15,901 nt of DNA. It comes from Peptococcaceae bacterium. Its GTDB lineage: Bacteria; Bacillota; Desulfitobacteriia; Desulfitobacteriales; Syntrophobotulaceae. A program made the position numbers and the translations under genes. The stretch lies in NCBI GenBank assembly GCA_012523535.1, contig JAAYII010000039.1, positions 1-15,901 of the forward strand, given 5' to 3'. Within the stretch, counting starts at the first letter, position 1, and every line of letters starts with the position of its first letter. The notes beneath the pieces are model-generated. The model was not told the DNA's origin, ran no database searches, and saw nothing but the letters and a program-made list of their open reading frames with translations. Below, one piece after another: positions 7,275-15,761 of the stretch.

Positions 7275-9122
7275 ATGTGCGGAATTGTCGGTTGGACAGA
7301 TTTTTCCCGAAATCTCACTGGTGAAACCAATATTATTGAAACCATGACCAATAAGCTTATTCCCCGTGGGCCGGATGCAACGGGCTATTGGTTCTCGCCA
7401 CATACTTGTATGGGACATCGGCGTTTGGTGGTAGTGGATCCCCAGGGGGGGCAGCAACCAATGATTCGCCGAAAAGAAAACAATATTTATGTCTTGGTTT
7501 ATAACGGAGAATTGTATAATACCAATGAAATCCGCCAGGAATTGCTTGGCCGTGGCTATTCTTTCCAAGGCTGGTCCGATACGGAGGTCCTGCTTCAATC
7601 CTATATTGAATGGGGAGAAAACTGTCTGGAAAAGCTCAATGGAATTTTTGCCTTTGCAGTCTGGGATGAGCAAAAGGAAGAATTATTTTTAGCCAGAGAT
7701 CGAATCGGTGTCAAACCCCTATTTTATAGCCGCTTCGGCAGTTCATTTCTATTCGCTTCAGAAATTAAAGCTCTTTTGGCCCATCCCTTTATTTCACCCA
7801 CAATCGACAGAGAAGGTTTGGCCGAAATTTTTGTTTTGGGTCCGGCCCGTACTCCGGGACACGGAGTGTTCAAACAAATTTTTGAATTAAAGCCTGGTTT
7901 TTGCCTAAGGGTAAATCGTCGCGGCGTTAGCTCCAAGCAGTACTGGTCTTTAGAAAGCAAACCTCATACGGAATCTTTTGCGGAGACAGCACTTACGGTT
8001 AGAGATTTAGTTATCGACGCCATAACACGCCAACTGGTTTCCGATGTGCCTCTCTGCACTCTATTATCAGGCGGTTTGGATTCCAGTGTCATTACTGCCA
8101 TAGCGGCCAATACCTATCAAAAAAAGGGCCTAAAACCGTTACGCACTTTTTCCGTAGATTATATAGATAATGAAAAATACTTTCGGGCCAATGAATTTCA
8201 ACCTGACCCGGATGCACCTTGGATAAAAATTGTGGCCGATAATTTCGGTACCAGGCATTATTCCTGTTTGCTCAACACCCAGCAGTTAGTGGATTCTTTA
8301 TTCCCGGCGGTTTTGGCCAGGGATTTGCCGGGGATGACTGATGTGGATTCTTCATTATATCTTTTTAGCCGGGAAATAAAAAAAATGGCAACGGTAGCCT
8401 TATCCGGAGAAGGGGCTGATGAAGTTTTTGGCGGATACCCTTGGTTTTACAACCAAGAATCCATAGAGTTAAAGACTTTTCCTTGGACACGCCGGGCCGA
8501 AGAACGTTTCCGCCTTTATTCTCCCGAATTATTGGAGCTAATCCGCCCGCAGGAATACCTGGCTCAACGTTTGCAGGAAGCCTTGGCTGAAGTTCCGCGG
8601 TTGGCCAGCGACAACCCGATAAATGCCAAGATGCGTGAGATGTTCTATTTGAATCTGACCCGTTGGATGCCTACTTTGCTAGATCGCAAAGACCGAATGA
8701 GCATGGCAGTCGGATTGGAACTGCGAGTTCCCTATACCGACCACAGACTGGTGGAATATCTTTGGAATATTCCTTGGGAATATAAATTTCACCGGCACAG
8801 GGAAAAGGCCCTTTTAAGAAAAGCCATGGAAGGGCTTCTGCCCGAAACCGTCCTATGGCGTAAAAAGAGCCCCTACCCAAAAACTCATAATCCGGCTTAC
8901 CTGGAAGCAGTTCGCGACTCAATCATTGAAATTGTAAATGACAAAAACTCGCCTTTGAATCCTTTTATCAACCGACCCGCTCTTTTGGACTTTGCCCAAA
9001 GAATAACTACCGACACCAATATTCCATGGTTCGGTCAATTGATGAATGCCCCTCAACTTCTAGCTTATTTTATCCAAGTAAATTATTGGTTGAAAGAATA
9101 CCGGGTCAGCCTGAAGCTTTAG
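7275..9122 (+). CDS. asnB: Asparagine synthetase, glutamine-hydrolysing
   Basis: Class-II glutamine amidotransferase that makes asparagine from aspartate, ATP and glutamine in the cytoplasm. The 615-residue product begins MCGIVGW, so Cys2 becomes the N-terminal nucleophile of the glutaminase domain (about residues 2-200). RGPDATGYW and YNGELYN are family glutaminase motifs. The synthetase domain has the PP-loop SGGLDSS at 265-271 and the SGEGADEVFGGYP motif from Ser377. The length fits Bacillus-type AsnB of about 610-630 residues. A strong GAGGAGG ribosome binding site 7 nt before the ATG fixes the start. The gene stands alone on the plus strand, with its own leader containing a terminator hairpin, and converges on the PEP-synthase-like gene with 21 bp between stop codons. 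Specialised AsnB paralogs can amidate other acids, but nothing here suggests that. Confidence 0.95.
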   Translation: MCGIVGWTDFSRNLTGETNIIETMTNKLIPRGPDATGYWFSPHTCMGHRRLVVVDPQGGQQPMIRRKENNIYVLVYNGELYNTNEIRQELLGRGYSFQGWSDTEVLLQSYIEWGENCLEKLNGIFAFAVWDEQKEELFLARDRIGVKPLFYSRFGSSFLFASEIKALLAHPFISPTIDREGLAEIFVLGPARTPGHGVFKQIFELKPGFCLRVNRRGVSSKQYWSLESKPHTESFAETALTVRDLVIDAITRQLVSDVPLCTLLSGGLDSSVITAIAANTYQKKGLKPLRTFSVDYIDNEKYFRANEFQPDPDAPWIKIVADNFGTRHYSCLLNTQQLVDSLFPAVLARDLPGMTDVDSSLYLFSREIKKMATVALSGEGADEVFGGYPWFYNQESIELKTFPWTRRAEERFRLYSPELLELIRPQEYLAQRLQEALAEVPRLASDNPINAKMREMFYLNLTRWMPTLLDRKDRMSMAVGLELRVPYTDHRLVEYLWNIPWEYKFHRHREKALLRKAMEGLLPETVLWRKKSPYPKTHNPAYLEAVRDSIIEIVNDKNSPLNPFINRPALLDFAQRITTDTNIPWFGQLMNAPQLLAYFIQVNYWLKEYRVSLKL

Positions 9123-9158
9123 TTATCTGCACAGCATCTTTAGTTATTTACACAGAAC
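9117..9158. repeat. 21-bp imperfect tandem duplication across the convergent gene ends
   Basis: Copies at 9117-9137 and 9138-9158 both start CTTTAGTTAT and match at 17 of 21 positions (16 of the first 18). The first copy carries the asnB stop codon (TAG, 9120-9122); the second contains the final codons and stop of the opposite gene. It looks like a local duplication that shifted where one of the two genes ends. No terminator hairpin is visible between the convergent genes. Confidence 0.75.
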
Positions 9159-11690
9159 CTTCTGGCTGCCGATATCCGAAAATATCTCCATGCCCTTTGT
9201 CTCCGCTATATGGATCACGTCTGCCAGTTCTGCGTTTGCCGGAAAAAGCCTGGCGAAAATATTTTCTCTTCTTAGAACGTAGTCGGGATTATATATTACC
9301 TTATCATTTCCCACAAAAAGGGCCACATAGAAAATACCGGTTTCAACGAGATCCTGGAAAAAATGGCTGCCGTAAGATAGTTCAGGGCTAAACCCTTCCT
9401 GGGATGAGACTTCACAAATTACCGCCATATGGCAGAGTTCCGTAAAATGCACTGGCACTCCCAAAGAAGGAGAGGTTGTTCCCCACCTACCCGGGCCTAT
9501 AAGCAAAACATTTTGCCCCTTAAGCTTTTTATTGATCAAACCAATCTGTCTGGCTACGGAGTATTTGGCTTGGAGATCCAGTTGGAGATAAGAACGGGGA
9601 GAAACAAGAACTACGTAATCAATAGGCAGGCGGATATTGCCTCCCATAAAATTCCCATGGGAAAAGAAGAAACAATCCTGATTATCTTTAAGTTCAGGCA
9701 TTTCCACCGATTTGCCCAAACCTTTAGTTTGCAGAGGACGACACTGTAAAAGGTTAATTTTATACTTCTTATTCCCGGTAAAATTCACTGTAAATTCAAC
9801 ATCTACCGGATAGTTATAGGCCTTTGCCAAGAGAGCAAGCATTTCCCTCATAACAAGGGGAAAATCCGTATCCCTCAACATTGTATTAAAGTCAATTAGG
9901 TAAGGGGTTTTAAAATTGTTGTAACCCAACTGTCGCAAATTGTTTATCCTCTCATAATCAACACTGAAAAACAGATCTTTATCTACTTTTAGGTCGTACG
10001 AGAAAACTTCCTCCCGACTTTTAGTGACTAACGTATTTTCCGTTAAAGAAAGCAAATCCACATAATGTTGAGAAAACTTATTGCGGTCCCCGTAATTAAC
10101 CAATGGCAACCGCAAAGGATTATCCAGGGTTACAATTTTGGCATAGTCTTCAACAGTTCTATCCACCGCCCTGGTTCCAAGGCCGAGCACGAGACGAAGC
10201 ATTCCGGCTTCCATATCTATGCTTTTATCCCATAAATAAATGTTGACAGAATTTCCTACCCCGGCCACATGAGGGAAAAAGCATTCCTGGTGGTAATCCC
10301 CGGAAACGCGCTGCACCAAAATAGCCATCTGTTCATCCTTATCAATAAGGCCCCTGTTCATTCTATAAGTCAAAGCTTCCTCGCTCATAGTGCTGGCATA
10401 AACTATGCGCACTGCCTGTTCAAAGGCTTTGTAGCGTTCTTCCGGAGAACCCTGGTTTACGCAAAAAACACTTTCATATTTACCTGCAAAAGCATTGCCA
10501 AAATTATCCTCCAACAAGGAGCTGGAACGCACAATTATCGGTGATTGGCCGAAATATTCCAGCATCTGCACAAATTTTTCCCGAATATTTTCAGGAAATT
10601 TCCCCCTTAATAGCTTTTCTTGTAATTCTTGAGCATATTTTAAGTAACTTTCTTTTGTTTTCTGTTTGGTACGCAGTTCCCACCAGCCGTTTTGAACAAT
10701 ATAGGTATAAAAAACATCCGATCCGATATAGTAGGAATCATGGGGTTCAAGATAGGGCTTAAAGCGATCTTGACCATCCACTTCCAAGATTTTACGGGCC
10801 AAAAGCATACCAACGCTTTTCCCGCCAATAAAGCCCGTCCCCACTTCTCTGACGGCTATTTTTAAAATGTCCTTTAAAGTAAAATAACGGTCGCATAACT
10901 GAAACATTTTGGAGGAACTGTCGATCAACATAGCCATTAATTGCCTTTTTACTTTGTTTTGTTCCTCCAAATCAAAACTTAAAGCCTCCTTGGCCTTATT
11001 AAATACCACATCCCAGTGATCAAGCCTTTCTTCACCACGGCTAATGCTGGAAAAAAGCTCGGCGGCCTCGGAACTGGAAGTAATACATACAGCATCCTGC
11101 CCCTGGATAAGATGGGGGAAAAACATAGTTGGAGAATATCTTTGCCAGGCCTTAAGAGGATGAATATAATACTTGTCATTAACATGATACAAATCCAACA
11201 AAAGTTGCGTTGTTTCTCGTATACCGGCAATCGTGCTATTGGTATGAACATTGCGGATTATGGCAAAATAAGCTATGGTCTCCAATTCAAATAAGAAAGG
11301 ACAGGTAACCTTAAAAAAATTGCCGATCATCGAATCAGAATGCCAATATTCTAATAAGTCCGTCAAACAGTCAAAAACATAAAAAGCTTCCCTGCCTTCC
11401 TTTTTTATCAGGTCGCGGACAGCCAGAGCGAAACTCTCAAAACCTTTTTGGGCCTCAACCCTATAAACCGCAACCTTAGGACTCTCTTCCAGCAAAGGTT
11501 GATGACTGCCAAAACGGACATAAATCATCTTTCTCTTATTCGCTTGGGCTTGGGCAACATAGGGTTCAACCATAATTGTGTAGTCCTCTACAGAGTCAAC
11601 CAACCAGACCACATTATCCCCAAGACGGAGATAATCTATCATCTGGTCAAAGCCCTTTAAGCCTGAGCTTATCTTTTCATTGATTCCCAT
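9144..11690 (-). CDS. PEP/pyruvate-binding (PEP-synthase-like ATP-grasp) protein without phospho-His domain
   Basis: An 848-residue cytoplasmic protein with the nucleotide-binding half of PEP synthase/pyruvate phosphate dikinase. Residues 1 to about 240 resemble a KaiC/RecA-like domain but lack a Walker A GKT/S motif. About 285-655 is the PPDK N-terminal ATP-grasp region: GFIGGKSVGM (Lys291), VRSSSLLED (Arg388), FAGKYESVF and LLQCRPL (Arg651). The last ~190 residues are unrelated to the usual swivelling His domain and PEP-binding barrel. I find no GG-T-SH-type phospho-histidine motif, so the full PEP synthase reaction is unlikely. The start has AGGAGG 9 nt upstream. It begins 27 nt after the carB-dapF stop, so it is probably co-transcribed with carAB. 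Proteins of this layout are usually annotated only as PEP/pyruvate-binding domain protein; the true reaction is unknown. Confidence 0.85.
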   Translation of the reverse strand: MGINEKISSGLKGFDQMIDYLRLGDNVVWLVDSVEDYTIMVEPYVAQAQANKRKMIYVRFGSHQPLLEESPKVAVYRVEAQKGFESFALAVRDLIKKEGREAFYVFDCLTDLLEYWHSDSMIGNFFKVTCPFLFELETIAYFAIIRNVHTNSTIAGIRETTQLLLDLYHVNDKYYIHPLKAWQRYSPTMFFPHLIQGQDAVCITSSSEAAELFSSISRGEERLDHWDVVFNKAKEALSFDLEEQNKVKRQLMAMLIDSSSKMFQLCDRYFTLKDILKIAVREVGTGFIGGKSVGMLLARKILEVDGQDRFKPYLEPHDSYYIGSDVFYTYIVQNGWWELRTKQKTKESYLKYAQELQEKLLRGKFPENIREKFVQMLEYFGQSPIIVRSSSLLEDNFGNAFAGKYESVFCVNQGSPEERYKAFEQAVRIVYASTMSEEALTYRMNRGLIDKDEQMAILVQRVSGDYHQECFFPHVAGVGNSVNIYLWDKSIDMEAGMLRLVLGLGTRAVDRTVEDYAKIVTLDNPLRLPLVNYGDRNKFSQHYVDLLSLTENTLVTKSREEVFSYDLKVDKDLFFSVDYERINNLRQLGYNNFKTPYLIDFNTMLRDTDFPLVMREMLALLAKAYNYPVDVEFTVNFTGNKKYKINLLQCRPLQTKGLGKSVEMPELKDNQDCFFFSHGNFMGGNIRLPIDYVVLVSPRSYLQLDLQAKYSVARQIGLINKKLKGQNVLLIGPGRWGTTSPSLGVPVHFTELCHMAVICEVSSQEGFSPELSYGSHFFQDLVETGIFYVALFVGNDKVIYNPDYVLRRENIFARLFPANAELADVIHIAETKGMEIFSDIGSQKVLCK

Positions 11691-11717
11691 ATGCAGCCGC
11701 CTCCTGTGTTATCTATT

Positions 11718-12554
11718 TCAGACTTCCACAACTCCCTCGAAGACCTTTTGCGGTTTCCCGGTCATATACACAGTTTCCGGCGTATATTTAACCAGTAGAT
11801 CGCCACCTTTAAGTTTGACCGTAATATACTCATTTTCGGCAAAGTAACCGTTTAGAACCGCAGCAACCGTGGCTGCGCAAGCGCTGGTGCCGGCGGCCAA
11901 AGTCTCCCCGTTGCCCCGTTCCCAAATCCTAACTTTCAGGGTATTTTTATCGATTACAGTCACAAACTCCACATTCACCCTTTCCGGAAACAAGGCTGAA
12001 TATTCAAATGCAGGCCCTACCCTATCCATGTCAATACTTTCCAAACTCGTATCAAAAATAACGCAATGGGGATTACCCAAAGACAGGCAAGTAATGCGAT
12101 AATCCCGGTCCCTGATTCGAACAGGGTAGTTTATGATCCGCGGACCTGGCAAATTAACCGGTATTTTTTCAGGCTTAAATTCCGGCGCCCCCATATCCAC
12201 GCATACCGAATCAACCTGACCGTTTAAGACGTACAGTTTTAGTTTTTTAACCCCACTCAAGGTTTCTATGGCAATTTCTTCTTTTGAAGTCAGCTTATTC
12301 TCATAAAGGTATTTGCCAATGCAGGCAAGAGCATTACCGCTCATCTTACCCACGCTGCCATCCAAATTATACATTTGCATTTTTGCTTCGGCTTTTGATG
12401 AAGGACAGATTAGCACTATTCCATCAGCCCCCACCCCGTAATGCCGATCGGACAAATGGACGCTTAAGGATTCCGGGCTAAGTACTTGTTGATCGAAACA
12501 ATTAAAATAAATATAATCATTGCCGCAAATTTGCATCTTTGTAAATCTCAGTTT
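11718..12554 (-). other. DapF-fold C-terminal domain of CarB lacking both catalytic cysteines
   Basis: This sub-region encodes the DapF-like tail of the CarB fusion, about 278 residues, the usual size of a whole DapF. Compared with E. coli DapF, the spacings from the contacts equivalent to Asn64, Asn157, Asn190, Glu208 and Arg209 to their nearest catalytic position are identical. Position 73 is Ser (codon AGC, 12339-12341) and position 217 is Ala (codon GCC, 11892-11894). Two-base epimerisation needs both cysteines, so the domain probably binds an amino-acid-like ligand without epimerising it, or does other chemistry. An in-frame ATG at 12534-12536 lies inside the first strand and is an unlikely independent start. 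Confidence 0.85.
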
Positions 12555-15500
12555 TAGGCGTTCTGTTCTTAAATGATTAATATCCACCAATTCGGTGTTG
12601 CTCTGCGCATAGCGGCTTCGCAAACTGGTAGCCAGGGCATTGGCGGTATCCAATGAAGTCAGGCAGGGTATAGCCGATTCCACCGCCTTACGGCGTATTT
12701 TCACACTGTCCAGGCTGGGCAATCTCCCTCGAGAAGAGGTGGAAATAATATAATTGACCTTCCCGCTTTCCAAAAGGGTCTGAATATTATCGTCTTTGGA
12801 TTCATGAATTTTTTTCACGGGAATTACCTTTAAACCGGCCTCCAGCAAGGTGTTGGCCGTCCCCTGTGTTGCATAAAGAGTAAAACCTAACCCGGCATAT
12901 TTCCTGGCTATATCGGCAATTTCCGGTTTATCGCTGTCCCTGACCGTAAGAAGAATTCCTCCTTGTTTGACCATCGCATAACCGGCCGCTACCAACCCTT
13001 TATAAAGTGCTTCAGCCAAGGATTTGCCAATTCCCAGAACTTCACCGGTGGATTTCATCTCTGGGCCCAGCTGTACATCCACATCCCTAAGCTTCTCAAA
13101 AGAAAAAACCGGTACTTTTACAGCTATATAAGGAGGGGTCTTATACAATCCCACGCCATAGCCCATTTCGGACAATTTTTGGCCCAACATGGCTTTGGTC
13201 GCCATTTCGACCATCGGCACCCCTGTTACTTTGCTGATAAAAGGAACGGTGCGCGAAGAGCGGGGATTAACCTCAAGGACATAAATTTCTCCGGCATGAA
13301 TCACATATTGAATATTGATCAAGCCCCGGGTTTTTAAAGCTAAGGCCAGCTTTTTGGAATAAGCTATAATGCGGGAAATAAGCTCACCGCTTAAATTCTG
13401 GGCCGGGTAGACGGCAATCGAATCACCGGAATGAATGCCGGCCCGTTCAATATGCTCCATAATTCCGGGAATAAGAATATCTTCCCCGTCACATATGGCG
13501 TCCACTTCAATTTCTATACCCGATAGGTATTTGTCAATCAATACTGGATTCTCTATGTGGGAAGAAAGAATAATGTCCATATATTCAGAAACATCGTCAT
13601 CACCGAAGGCTATGATCATGTTCTGCCCGCCCAAAACATAAGAAGGGCGGATCAAAACGGGATAGCCCAACTTCCTGGCCACTTCAAGGGCCTCCTGTTT
13701 GTTCATAACCGTATAGCCCTGAGGGCGCTTTAGACCCAAGTTTTCCAGCAAGGCGTCAAAACGTTTTCTGTCTTCAGCCGCATCGATACTGTCGGCCGGC
13801 GTACCTAAAATCCGGACTTTTTGTGCATCCAAAAATTTAGTAAGCTTGATGGCCGTTTGCCCGCCAAATGCCACAACCACTCCATAGGGCTGCTCGGTAT
13901 GAATAATATTAAGGACATCTTCATCAGTCAGGGGTTCAAAATACAAACGGTCGGCCGTGTCAAAATCCGTAGATACGGTTTCCGGATTATTATTGACGAT
14001 TACTACTTCATAGCCTGCTTTTTGCAAAGCCCAAGCACAATGAACTGAAGAATAGTCGAACTCTATGCCCTGACCGATCCTTATCGGTCCGGAGCCAAAG
14101 ACAATAACTCTTTTTTTGCCGCTGCTTTTGGCTTTAATGAACTGCTCGGCTTCGTTGACCGTGTCATAGGTTGAATAAAAATATGGCGTCTCTGCCTCGA
14201 ACTCTGCCGCACAGGTATCCACCATTTTATAAGAAGCTCTAAGGGGATGCTCAATCCGGCAGCCGGAAATCCTGGCAATGACTTTATCCGGATAGCCCAA
14301 AGTTTTCGCTTTCCAGTAAAGCTCCGGCGTTAACCTTCCTTGGGCAAGTTCTTTTTCCAAATGCACGAGGTTGGCCAGTTTATGCAAAAACCAAGGATCA
14401 ATCTTTGTGACTTCATGGATATACTCACAGGAAATTCCTCGATGCAGTGCCTCAAAGATAACAAAAAGTCGTTCATCATCAGTTACCGCCAGCAACTGTT
14501 CGATTTCAAAATCCGGCAATTGCTTAAGTTTGGGCAAATTCAGACTGTCCAGGGAAATCTCGGCGCCTCTTACAGCCTTCATAATAGCCTGTTCAAAGCT
14601 TGTTCCAATGGCCATTACTTCCCCTGTTGCTTTCATTTGGGTACTTAAAGTACGCTGGGCATAAAGGAATTTATCAAAAGGCCATTTGGGAAGTTTGACC
14701 ACCACATAATCCAACGCAGGTTCAAAACAGGCATAAGTTTTTCCTGTTACAGCGTTTTTAATCTCATCCAAGGTATAACCGATTGCTATTTTAGTCGCCA
14801 CCTTGGCAATCGGGTAACCGGTGGCTTTAGAAGCCAAAGCCGAGGAACGGGACACACGCGGGTTGACCTCAATTACGGCATACTCAAAGCTGTTGGGATT
14901 TAGAGCAAATTGGCAATTGCAGCCCCCTTCCACCCCCAGGGCATTAATGATTTTTAGAGCCGCTGAGCGCAACATTTGGTACTCTTTATCGGAAAGGGTA
15001 AGTGCCGGGGCAACGACAATGCTGTCACCCGTATGCACACCGACAGGATCAAAATTTTCCATACTGCAGACCGTTATAACGTTTCCCTTCCTGTCGCGCA
15101 TTACTTCAAATTCTATTTCTTTCCACCCGGAAATACATTTTTCAATTAAAACTTGATTAATTGGGGACAGGCGGAGCCCGTTAGCGGCTATTTCCCGCAA
15201 TTGCCCGACATCAAAAGCAACCCCTCCACCCGAGCCGCCCAAGGTATAGGCAGGGCGGACAATAACCGGATAAGAAATCTCTTCCGCGAAGGCAAGAGCG
15301 GCACTCACATCTGTTACTACCTGGGAGGGAATGATAGGTTCACCGATAGATTGCATCGCTTCTTTAAACATCTGCCGATCTTCGGCTTTATTTATGGTTT
15401 CCCAGTTGGCACCCAGTAATTTAATGCCATGTTGAGCCAAAAAACCTTCTTTGGCCAATTGCATGGCCAAAGTAAGCCCGGTTTGCCCTCCGAGTGTGGA

Positions 15501-15761
15501 CAATAAACTGTCAGGCTTCTCCTCAAGGATAATCCTTTTCACGGTTTCTAAGGTTAAAGGCTCCAGGTAAATATGGTCTGCCATGGCCTTATCCGTCATT
15601 ATGGTCGCAGGATTGGAGTTGACTAACACTACCTCCAACCCTTCCTCTTTTAAGGCTCGGCAGGCCTGGGTTCCGGCATAATCGAACTCCGCTGCCTGCC
15701 CGATTACAATGGGTCCTGAACCGATTACCAGTACTTTTCTTATCTCCTGACTCAGCGGCAT
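11718..15761 (-). CDS. carB: Carbamoyl-phosphate synthase large subunit fused to a DapF-like domain
   Basis: A single 1347-residue frame. Residues 1 to about 1060 are a complete CarB, which makes carbamoyl phosphate from bicarbonate, ATP and ammonia from CarA for pyrimidine and arginine synthesis. There are two ATP-grasp halves (GSGPIVIGQ near the start, GSGPIRIGQG from about 556) and an MGS-like allosteric domain from about 934. From about 1070 to 1347 follows a full-length diaminopimelate-epimerase fold (FTKMQICGNDYIYF, RHYGVGADGIVLI, LGNPHCVIF, ERGNGET). Ligand-contact residues Asn1081, Asn1132, Asn1230, Asn1263, Glu1281 and Arg1282 are present, but the two catalytic cysteines are Ser1141 (MSGN) and Ala1290 (LAAGTSAC). 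Racemase activity is therefore doubtful. The gene overlaps carA by 10 nt and has a ribosome binding site (AAGGAAGG) inside carA. The fusion leaves essentially no linker. CarB identity is certain; the tail's role is unknown. Confidence 0.95.
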   Translation of the reverse strand: MPLSQEIRKVLVIGSGPIVIGQAAEFDYAGTQACRALKEEGLEVVLVNSNPATIMTDKAMADHIYLEPLTLETVKRIILEEKPDSLLSTLGGQTGLTLAMQLAKEGFLAQHGIKLLGANWETINKAEDRQMFKEAMQSIGEPIIPSQVVTDVSAALAFAEEISYPVIVRPAYTLGGSGGGVAFDVGQLREIAANGLRLSPINQVLIEKCISGWKEIEFEVMRDRKGNVITVCSMENFDPVGVHTGDSIVVAPALTLSDKEYQMLRSAALKIINALGVEGGCNCQFALNPNSFEYAVIEVNPRVSRSSALASKATGYPIAKVATKIAIGYTLDEIKNAVTGKTYACFEPALDYVVVKLPKWPFDKFLYAQRTLSTQMKATGEVMAIGTSFEQAIMKAVRGAEISLDSLNLPKLKQLPDFEIEQLLAVTDDERLFVIFEALHRGISCEYIHEVTKIDPWFLHKLANLVHLEKELAQGRLTPELYWKAKTLGYPDKVIARISGCRIEHPLRASYKMVDTCAAEFEAETPYFYSTYDTVNEAEQFIKAKSSGKKRVIVFGSGPIRIGQGIEFDYSSVHCAWALQKAGYEVVIVNNNPETVSTDFDTADRLYFEPLTDEDVLNIIHTEQPYGVVVAFGGQTAIKLTKFLDAQKVRILGTPADSIDAAEDRKRFDALLENLGLKRPQGYTVMNKQEALEVARKLGYPVLIRPSYVLGGQNMIIAFGDDDVSEYMDIILSSHIENPVLIDKYLSGIEIEVDAICDGEDILIPGIMEHIERAGIHSGDSIAVYPAQNLSGELISRIIAYSKKLALALKTRGLINIQYVIHAGEIYVLEVNPRSSRTVPFISKVTGVPMVEMATKAMLGQKLSEMGYGVGLYKTPPYIAVKVPVFSFEKLRDVDVQLGPEMKSTGEVLGIGKSLAEALYKGLVAAGYAMVKQGGILLTVRDSDKPEIADIARKYAGLGFTLYATQGTANTLLEAGLKVIPVKKIHESKDDNIQTLLESGKVNYIISTSSRGRLPSLDSVKIRRKAVESAIPCLTSLDTANALATSLRSRYAQSNTELVDINHLRTERLKLRFTKMQICGNDYIYFNCFDQQVLSPESLSVHLSDRHYGVGADGIVLICPSSKAEAKMQMYNLDGSVGKMSGNALACIGKYLYENKLTSKEEIAIETLSGVKKLKLYVLNGQVDSVCVDMGAPEFKPEKIPVNLPGPRIINYPVRIRDRDYRITCLSLGNPHCVIFDTSLESIDMDRVGPAFEYSALFPERVNVEFVTVIDKNTLKVRIWERGNGETLAAGTSACAATVAAVLNGYFAENEYITVKLKGGDLLVKYTPETVYMTGKPQKVFEGVVEV

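Noticed and set aside
7212..7673. 153-codon minus-strand frame opposite the start of asnB
   Set aside because: It lies antisense to the strongly supported glutaminase domain and terminator, with no motif or ribosome binding site of its own.
12534..12536. Separate dapF gene starting at the internal ATG
   Set aside because: This ATG falls inside the first DapF strand (FTKM), which would lose conserved N-terminal residues, and the frame is continuous with CarB without a stop.
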